Part shown: piece after piece, positions 5,130-10,766 of the stretch | How the letters are laid out: each line of letters starts with the position of its first letter | How positions within the stretch are numbered: position 1 is the first letter of the stretch | Origin: Syntrophomonadaceae bacterium | GTDB lineage: Bacteria; Bacillota; Dethiobacteria; DTU022 | Direction: 5' to 3' | DNA length: 10,766 bases | Assembly (NCBI GenBank): GCA_007131435.1 | Contig: SLQM01000074.1 | Span: 1-10,766, forward strand | The notes under the pieces: generated by a model | Seen by the model: the letters and a program-made list of their open reading frames with translations, nothing else | The model's database searches: none | What the model was told of the DNA's origin: nothing | Position numbers and translations under genes: made by a program

Positions 5130-7324
5130 ATAAGAATGCCTGGCGTGAACTTGGCTTATCGGATAAGGAATATCAAATGATTGTTGAACAGGTTGGCAGA
5201 GAGCCAAATTTAACTGAACTGAATATGTACAGCGTTATGTGGTCAGAACACTGCAGTTATAAGCATTCCCGCACTTCATTAAATCTATTCCCAACCAGTG
5301 GTCCACGGGTTATCCAGGGTCCGGGAGAAAATGCCGGTGTTGTTGACCTAGGAGATGGCTGGGCAGTAGTTTTTAAGATTGAAAGCCATAATCACCCTTC
5401 AGCAATAGAGCCCTACCAGGGTGCTGCAACAGGCGTAGGTGGTATTTTGCGTGATATTTTTACAATGGGCGCTCAGCCCGTGGCTTTTCTGAATTCCCTG
5501 CGCTTTGGAGATTTAGAAGATCCCAGGGTCCGCTATTTGTTTGACGGTGCTGTTGCCGGTATTGGTGGATATGGAAACTGCGTGGGTATTCCAACAGTTG
5601 CCGGTGAGATCTATTTTGATCCCTGTTATAGCAACAATCCTCTTGTAAATGCCATGTGCGTCGGGGTAATGCCCAAGCACCGCCTGGTACTTGGTAAAGC
5701 ATGCGGTATTGGGAACCTGGTTGTTCTTGCTGGGGCCCAAACTGGCCGTGACGGTATACATGGTGTTACCTTTGCCTCTGAGGAGCTATCTAACGAATCG
5801 GAAGAAAAACGTCCTGCAGTGCAGGTTGGAGATCCTTTCCTGGGTAAACTGCTGATGGATGCAACTCTTGAGGCAATTGAGAAAGGGCTGGTTTGTGGTG
5901 TTCAGGATTTTGGCGGAGCAGGTTTGACCTGCGCTTTAACTGAAACTGCTTACCGGGCCGGAACAGGAATTGAAGTAGATCTTGATCAAGTACCTCTGCG
6001 TGAACAGGGTATGAAGCCCTACGAAATATTAACATCGGAATCACAAGAGCGCATGCTCATGATTGTTGACCCTGGCAAACTAAAAGAGTTGGAAGCAGTA
6101 TTTCAGCGCTGGGAACTTTCTTTAGCTGTAATTGGAAAAGTAATAGAAGGAGGAAAGGTCATAGCCCGTTACAGGAAAGAAGTAGTTGTAGATGTACCTG
6201 CTGAAAGCGTGGCCGGCGGGTCCCCCGCTTATGAACCGGAAAGCAGGGAGCCGGGGTATTACAAAATACTTGCTCAACATGATCTATCTTTGATACCACC
6301 TCCTGATGATTATGGGAAAGCCCTGCAGGGGTTGCTTTCAGCACCGGATATTGCTTCAAAGGAATGGGCCTGGCGCAGGTACGACTATTCAGTTAGAACA
6401 AGTACAGTTCAGGGGCCTGGAGGAGATGCTGCAGTTGTCAGGCTGCGTGAGACCGGCAAAGCCCTTGCCCTGGCTGTAGATGGAAATGGGACGCTAACCT
6501 ACCTGGATCCCTATGCCGGGGGCATGATGGCCGTAGCAGAAGCCACACGAAACCTATGCTGTGTCGGAGCCGAACCGATCGGCATTACAGATTGCCTCAA
6601 TTTTGGCAATCCTGAAAAGCCAGAGATATTCTGGCAGTTTAAACAGGCCGTAAAAGGGATGGCAGAAGCCTGTCGCGCCTTAGATATCCCAGTAGTCGGT
6701 GGAAATGTAAGTTTTTATAATGAAGTAGAAGGGGAAGCTATTTATCCGACACCTGTGGTTGGAGCTGTAGGCCTTCTGGATAACCCTGAAAAAACTTGCA
6801 ATATTGCTTTTAGCCGTGTAGGTGATTTAGTTTGCCTGCTGGGCGCATCGAATGTGTCCCTGGGTGGTAGCCAGTACTTGAAAACTTACTGCCACCAGGT
6901 AGCAGGCCGCCTGGCAGACATTGATCTCGAATTTGAAAAAAAGCTGCAGGTTTTATTGCGCATATTAATAACTGAAGAGCTTATAGTGTCAGCACATGAT
7001 CTTTCAGATGGTGGGTTATCCGTTGCCCTTGCAGAAAGCTGTATAGCTGGCAATAGCGGGGCAGAAATTGAATTGAACAACCAGGTTAGCCCGATCCTTC
7101 AACTTTTTGGGGAAGGGCCATCAAGAATAATTATCTCCTTTAAACCAGGAAACAAGGATAAAGTTATCAAGCTTTCAGAAAGCAGTTCAATCCCGCTTCT
7201 ATTTCTGGGAGAAGTTTGTGGAGATGCTTTGATAATCAAAAGTGACGGTGATATAATATTGAAGTTGAGCCTCGGGACTATGAAAGAGGCTTACGAGGAG
7301 GTTTTCTCATGCATTATGAGGTAA
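5126..7324 (+). CDS. purL: FGAM synthase synthetase subunit PurL (small type)
   Basis: PurL converts FGAR to FGAM with ATP and the ammonia supplied by PurQ. The 732 residues correspond to the small PurL (B. subtilis 742), which lacks the fused glutaminase and N-terminal PurS-like domains of the roughly 1,300-residue proteobacterial enzyme. Seen in order: MWSEHCSYKHSR (38-49), GPGENAGVVDLGDGWAVVFK (65-84) followed by IESHNHPS (85-92), GVQDFGGAGLT in the first AIRS-like half, then in the second half VVGGNVSFYNE (523-533) and AHDLSDGGLS (623-632). Both AIRS-type ATP-binding halves are complete. The start is an ATGA overlap with purQ. Its last 16 bases overlap purF in another frame, and its own tail (TTACGAGGAGG) carries the purF ribosome site. 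Confidence 0.97.
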   Translation: MNKNAWRELGLSDKEYQMIVEQVGREPNLTELNMYSVMWSEHCSYKHSRTSLNLFPTSGPRVIQGPGENAGVVDLGDGWAVVFKIESHNHPSAIEPYQGAATGVGGILRDIFTMGAQPVAFLNSLRFGDLEDPRVRYLFDGAVAGIGGYGNCVGIPTVAGEIYFDPCYSNNPLVNAMCVGVMPKHRLVLGKACGIGNLVVLAGAQTGRDGIHGVTFASEELSNESEEKRPAVQVGDPFLGKLLMDATLEAIEKGLVCGVQDFGGAGLTCALTETAYRAGTGIEVDLDQVPLREQGMKPYEILTSESQERMLMIVDPGKLKELEAVFQRWELSLAVIGKVIEGGKVIARYRKEVVVDVPAESVAGGSPAYEPESREPGYYKILAQHDLSLIPPPDDYGKALQGLLSAPDIASKEWAWRRYDYSVRTSTVQGPGGDAAVVRLRETGKALALAVDGNGTLTYLDPYAGGMMAVAEATRNLCCVGAEPIGITDCLNFGNPEKPEIFWQFKQAVKGMAEACRALDIPVVGGNVSFYNEVEGEAIYPTPVVGAVGLLDNPEKTCNIAFSRVGDLVCLLGASNVSLGGSQYLKTYCHQVAGRLADIDLEFEKKLQVLLRILITEELIVSAHDLSDGGLSVALAESCIAGNSGAEIELNNQVSPILQLFGEGPSRIIISFKPGNKDKVIKLSESSSIPLLFLGEVCGDALIIKSDGDIILKLSLGTMKEAYEEVFSCIMR

Positions 7325-8706
7325 CCGGCGCGGGCAAACTCCGGGAAGCCTGTGGCGTTTGCGGGGGGTTTGCAGAAAATCAACCCCTTGCTTTTTTAAC
7401 CTGCTTCGCCTTATATGCGCTACAGCATCGCGGTCAGGAAAGTGCAGGGATTGTTGCCGGGCCGGGTGATGGAAGGAAACTTTGGATAAAAAGGTCTATG
7501 GGGTTGGTTTCTGATGTTTTTCCTGACTCTGCAGATCTGAAAGGCATAGTTTGCAAGTTGGCAGTGGGCCATGTGCGCTACGCATATGGTTCTGATGGCC
7601 GGGATCCTGAGAATACACAACCCTTGAAACTTCGTTACCGTCACGGTGAACTTGCAATCGCCCACAACGGTCACTTATTAAATGCCATTGAGCTGAGAGC
7701 AGAGCTTGAGAAAGAAGGAGCAATCTTCCAAACCGACACTGACAGCGAGCTTTTAGCTCATATGGTAGCCAGGCAGGGCAGCGAATCTCTTGAGGAAGCT
7801 CTTGCCCAGGTTGTCCCACGTTTGAAAGGTGCATATGCTTTCGTGATCACAGATGGCAAAAAGGTAGTTGGTTTAAGAGATGGTTTTGGCTTCAGGCCTC
7901 TTTCCTTAGCCGCCCTTGAAGGGGAAGGTTATTACCTTGCTTCTGAGACCTGTGCTTTTGATACCATAGGAGCGACCTTCATCCGTGACCTGGAACCGGG
8001 TGAAATGATTGTTCTGGATGAAAATGGAATACACAGTAGTCAGGTAGTTAATGGCAAATGTGAAAACCTTTGCATTTTCGAGTACGTTTATCTCGCGCGG
8101 CCTGATAGTAACATGAAGGGAGTTAATGTTCATCTTGCCCGGCGTGAAATGGGGCGGCGTTTAGCGCGTGAACATCCTGTAGATGCTGATATAGTATCAG
8201 GAGTTCCCGACTCCAGCATTGCAGCAGCCTCTGGTTATGCAGAGCAGGCAGGGCTTCCATATGAAATGGCCCTGGTAAAGAATCGCTATATTGGCAGGAC
8301 ATTTATTAAGCCAACCCAAAAAATGCGGGAAGAAGGGGTTGATCTGAAGTTAAATGCAGTGAATAAGATTGTCGATGGTAAACGTGTCGTCCTGGTTGAT
8401 GATTCAATAGTGCGTGGAACAACGAGTTTGAAACTAATCAGGATTATGAGGCGCGCTGGTGCCACAGAAGTGCACCTGAGGATCAGTTCTCCACCGGTAA
8501 TCGGTTCATGTTATTATGGTATAGATACCCCTGACAGGGAAGATTTAATTGCCTATAACCGTTCAATTGATGAAATTGCCAGACTTACCGGTGCCGACTC
8601 AATTGGATACCTGAGCATGGAAGAACTAATTGCATCCCTCGATCTTCCGGCTGATAAGCTCTGCAGGGCTTGTTTTAGCGGTGACTATCCAATATTACCT
8701 GCCTGA
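7309..8706 (+). CDS. purF: Amidophosphoribosyltransferase PurF (Fe-S type)
   Basis: PurF catalyses the committed step, PRPP plus glutamine to phosphoribosylamine, glutamate and pyrophosphate. The 465 residues hold an N-terminal Ntn glutaminase domain and a C-terminal phosphoribosyltransferase domain. A 14-residue propeptide ends in REA, leaving Cys15 as the likely N-terminal nucleophile. ALQHRGQESAGIV (37-49) and AIAHNGHLLNA (116-126) are glutaminase motifs; VVLVDDSIVRGTTS (360-373) is the PRPP loop. Cys255, Cys401, Cys452 and Cys455 fit the four 4Fe-4S ligands known in B. subtilis PurF, so the enzyme is probably oxygen-labile. The sequence after the nucleophile, CGVCGGF, differs from the usual CGVFG. 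GGAGG (7297-7301) lies seven bases before the ATG, and the gene overlaps purL by 16 bases. It is the last pur gene of the cluster. Confidence 0.97.
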   Translation: MHYEVTGAGKLREACGVCGGFAENQPLAFLTCFALYALQHRGQESAGIVAGPGDGRKLWIKRSMGLVSDVFPDSADLKGIVCKLAVGHVRYAYGSDGRDPENTQPLKLRYRHGELAIAHNGHLLNAIELRAELEKEGAIFQTDTDSELLAHMVARQGSESLEEALAQVVPRLKGAYAFVITDGKKVVGLRDGFGFRPLSLAALEGEGYYLASETCAFDTIGATFIRDLEPGEMIVLDENGIHSSQVVNGKCENLCIFEYVYLARPDSNMKGVNVHLARREMGRRLAREHPVDADIVSGVPDSSIAAASGYAEQAGLPYEMALVKNRYIGRTFIKPTQKMREEGVDLKLNAVNKIVDGKRVVLVDDSIVRGTTSLKLIRIMRRAGATEVHLRISSPPVIGSCYYGIDTPDREDLIAYNRSIDEIARLTGADSIGYLSMEELIASLDLPADKLCRACFSGDYPILPA

Positions 8707-8757
8707 TGCAGGATTAAGGAACTTTAAAATAGAACTGATTGTTGACAACCTTAAGCA

Positions 8758-8789
8758 GGTAGTGTTACCGTTTATTTTTTTGTTATTTT
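8758..8789 (+). terminator. Candidate terminator after purF
   Basis: A small stem GGTA (8758-8761) / TACC (8766-8769) with loop GTGT is followed directly by a 19-base stretch containing 17 T (8771-8789). The U-tract is strong but the stem has only four pairs, so termination may be leaky. Its position after the last pur gene fits the end of the operon. The score is low because of the weak stem. Confidence 0.4.
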
Positions 8790-8808
8790 AATTGAAGCGC
8801 TGGTTATA

Positions 8809-8818
8809 TTAGATCTAA
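8809..8818. repeat. Palindrome in the pyrophosphatase leader
   Basis: TTAGATCTAA is a perfect ten-base palindrome between the putative terminator and the ribosome site GGGAGG (8825-8830). TATATT at 8805-8810 partly overlaps it and could be a -10 element, with TTGTTA (8780-8785) as a poorly spaced -35 (19 bases). It could be an operator, but a ten-base palindrome may also arise by chance in AT-rich DNA. Confidence 0.3.
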
Positions 8819-8839
8819 GATACTGGGAGGTAGAATGAA

Positions 8840-10766
8840 ATGGATCTGTTAATTTTTGTTGCACCGGCCTGCGCCCTGGTTGCGCTTGTTTTTGCTCTTA
8901 TTCTTTGGATCAAGATGGGCAAGGCCGAGGCAGGAAGTGAGCGGATGCAGGAGATTGCATCTGCCATACATGAAGGAGCAATGGCCTTCATGAAAAGGGA
9001 ATACACGTATCTAGCCATTTTTGTTGTGGTCCTGGCAGCAGTGCTGGCAGCAGTTATAAACCCGTTAACTGCAGTCAGTTTTGTTGTAGGAGCTATATTT
9101 TCGGCAACAGCAGGTTACGTCGGTATGACAGTGGCCACAAAAGCAAATGTGCGTACCGCGCATGCAGCAAGGTCAGGTATTAACCCTGCATTGACTATAG
9201 CTTTTTCCAGCGGCACTATCATGGGAATGATGGTTGCCGGTCTTGGTCTTTTTGGTTTGGGTGTGCTGTTTATTATTATCAGGGACCCATCTGTTATTAA
9301 CGGTTATGCACTGGGTGCAAGTTCGATAGCCCTTTTTGCTCGTGTAGGAGGAGGGATTTATACTAAGGCTGCTGATGTTGGGGCTGACCTGGTAGGGAAG
9401 GTTGAAGCTGGCATTCCGGAAGATGACCCGCGAAATGCCGGAGTTATTGCAGATAATGTAGGCGATAACGTCGGTGATGTTGCAGGGATGGGAGCAGACC
9501 TTTTTGAATCATACGTTGGTTCTATGATTGCAACAATGACTCTCGGTGTTGTTATCACCCAGAGTATTGGCGGCGCCTTACTGCCCATGATAGTTGCTTC
9601 AATCGGTATACTGGCATCGATATTTGCCTTTTTCTTTGTTCGGGCTAAAGAAGGTGTAAGATTAGGCGCAGTCTTGGAGCGAGGTATTTGGGTTAGCGCC
9701 ATTGTAGTTATAATTGCATCTTTTTTCTTGGTCCGTTCCTTTATCAGCCAGGGAGTATTTGAAAACTACGGCCCATTCTTTGCAGTTATTGCCGGTTTAA
9801 TTGCAGGTGTAATAATCGGGAGAGTTACGGAATATTACACATCAGATCATTTCAAACCGGTACAGGGGATTGCAAGGGCATCGCTGACAGGCCCGGCTAC
9901 AAATATTATCAGCGGTTTATCTGTAGGCATGAAAAGCACGGTGTTCCCAATACTTGCCATAGTAGCTGCAATCCTGGTATCATACCAGGTTGCCGGTATA
10001 TACGGAATCGCCATATCTGCCGTGGGAATGCTATCCACCGTTGGTATGACTGTAGCTGTTGACGCTTACGGCCCTGTAGCAGACAATGCCGGAGGAATTG
10101 CTGAAATGGCAGAACTGGAGCCTGAGGTGCGTGAAATTACCGATCAACTCGATTCTTTGGGTAATACAACTGCTGCTATAGGCAAGGGGTTTGCAATTGG
10201 TTCAGCTGCACTTACAGCGCTTGCGCTCTTTACTGCGTATGCCCAGGTTGCGGGGTTAAGTGTGATTAATATAACCAGCCCCCAGGTTATTGCAGGCCTT
10301 TTGATTGGTGGTATGCTAACCTATTTCTTTACATCAAGGACGATGGAAGCTGTAGGCAATGCAGCCTTTTCGCTAATTGAGGAAATACGCCGGCAGTTCA
10401 AAGAAATTGAAGGTTTGATGGAAGGCAAGGCAAAGCCTGAATATGCACGCTGTGTTGATATCAGCACCAGGGCTGCGCTGAAGGAAATGGTAATCCCGGG
10501 GTTAATGGCTGTTGTTGTTCCACTTGCTGTTGGTTTGATACCGTTTCTTGGCAAAGAGGCGCTTGGAGGACTTTTAGCCGGTGCCCTGGTAACAGGTGTA
10601 TTGCAGGCAATAAATATGGCTAATGCCGGCGGTGCTTGGGATAATGCCAAGAAATATATTGAAGCGGGACATCACGGTGGAAAAGGAAGCGACCCGCATA
10701 AAGCGGCGGTAGTTGGTGACACTGTAGGTGATCCCTTTAAAGATACAGCCGGCCCTTCACTGAATA
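8840..10766 (+). CDS. hppA: Membrane-bound ion-pumping pyrophosphatase, 3' end cut by window
   Basis: This integral membrane enzyme hydrolyses pyrophosphate and pumps H+ or Na+ out of the cell. The frame is open from ATG 8840 to the edge, 642 residues of a family usually around 670-700 in such bacteria; the last in-window motif GDTVGDPFKDTAGPSLN lies close to the normal C terminus. GGGAGG (8825-8830) is nine bases upstream; the nearer ATG at 8835 hits a stop after five codons. The catalytic region runs from GGGIYTKAADVGADLVGK (170-187) through EDDPRNAGVIADNVGDNVGD (194-213) to GADLFES (218-224). DAYGPVADNAGGIAEMAE follows later. GNTTAAIGKG (441-450) has Ala445 and Gly448 where K+-independent enzymes carry Lys and Thr, so this one is probably K+-dependent. 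Glu223-Ser224 resembles Na+-pumping members, but ion choice is not settled by this. Confidence 0.95.
   Translation, partial: MDLLIFVAPACALVALVFALILWIKMGKAEAGSERMQEIASAIHEGAMAFMKREYTYLAIFVVVLAAVLAAVINPLTAVSFVVGAIFSATAGYVGMTVATKANVRTAHAARSGINPALTIAFSSGTIMGMMVAGLGLFGLGVLFIIIRDPSVINGYALGASSIALFARVGGGIYTKAADVGADLVGKVEAGIPEDDPRNAGVIADNVGDNVGDVAGMGADLFESYVGSMIATMTLGVVITQSIGGALLPMIVASIGILASIFAFFFVRAKEGVRLGAVLERGIWVSAIVVIIASFFLVRSFISQGVFENYGPFFAVIAGLIAGVIIGRVTEYYTSDHFKPVQGIARASLTGPATNIISGLSVGMKSTVFPILAIVAAILVSYQVAGIYGIAISAVGMLSTVGMTVAVDAYGPVADNAGGIAEMAELEPEVREITDQLDSLGNTTAAIGKGFAIGSAALTALALFTAYAQVAGLSVINITSPQVIAGLLIGGMLTYFFTSRTMEAVGNAAFSLIEEIRRQFKEIEGLMEGKAKPEYARCVDISTRAALKEMVIPGLMAVVVPLAVGLIPFLGKEALGGLLAGALVTGVLQAINMANAGGAWDNAKKYIEAGHHGGKGSDPHKAAVVGDTVGDPFKDTAGPSLN

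Noticed and set aside
8742..8770. Perfect TTGACA at 8742-8747 as a -35 box for the pyrophosphatase gene.
   Set aside because: No acceptable -10 lies 16-18 bases downstream (TTACCG and neighbours), and the U-rich putative terminator would follow such a promoter.

Overview
The window holds a Bacillus-type de novo purine biosynthesis operon between two membrane transport genes, all on the + strand. Order: a purine-type NCS2 (AzgA-like) permease (128-1420), then purE, purB, purC, purS, purQ, purL and purF (1615-8706), then the first 642 codons of a membrane-bound ion-pumping pyrophosphatase (from 8840, cut by the right edge). The organism is most likely an anaerobic Firmicute of class Clostridia. 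This is inferred from the three-part PurS/PurQ/PurL synthase, the strong AGGAGG-type ribosome sites, the PurF with Fe-S cysteines of the B. subtilis type, the K+-dependent type of pyrophosphatase and the moderate base composition. No genus can be named from the sequence alone.

Layout. Positions 1-127 are a short AT-rich leader. The permease ends at 1420. A 194-base non-coding gap follows, unusually rich in inverted repeats: a 13-pair hairpin with a tandemly duplicated arm near 1452-1489, and a long imperfect inverted repeat at 1517-1583 just before the purE ribosome site. From purE to purF the genes are almost contiguous: purE/purB, purS/purQ and purQ/purL overlap by ATGA, purL/purF overlap by 16 bases, and the other junctions are 21 bases or less. 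They are very probably one translationally coupled transcript. A U-rich stretch after purF (8771-8789) is a candidate terminator, and the pyrophosphatase has its own leader.

Pathway. PurF makes phosphoribosylamine from PRPP and glutamine. PurL, PurQ and PurS together make FGAM. PurE carboxylates AIR, PurC makes SAICAR, and PurB acts twice (SAICAR to AICAR, adenylosuccinate to AMP). The permease would import preformed bases. PurK, PurD, PurN/PurT, PurM and PurH are not in the window. PurF releases pyrophosphate, which the downstream pyrophosphatase could in principle hydrolyse to pump ions, but that link is inference from adjacency only.

I do not see a novel multi-gene system. The points most worth a second look are the structured purE leader, a probable CTG start codon for purS, and the lack of purK beside purE.
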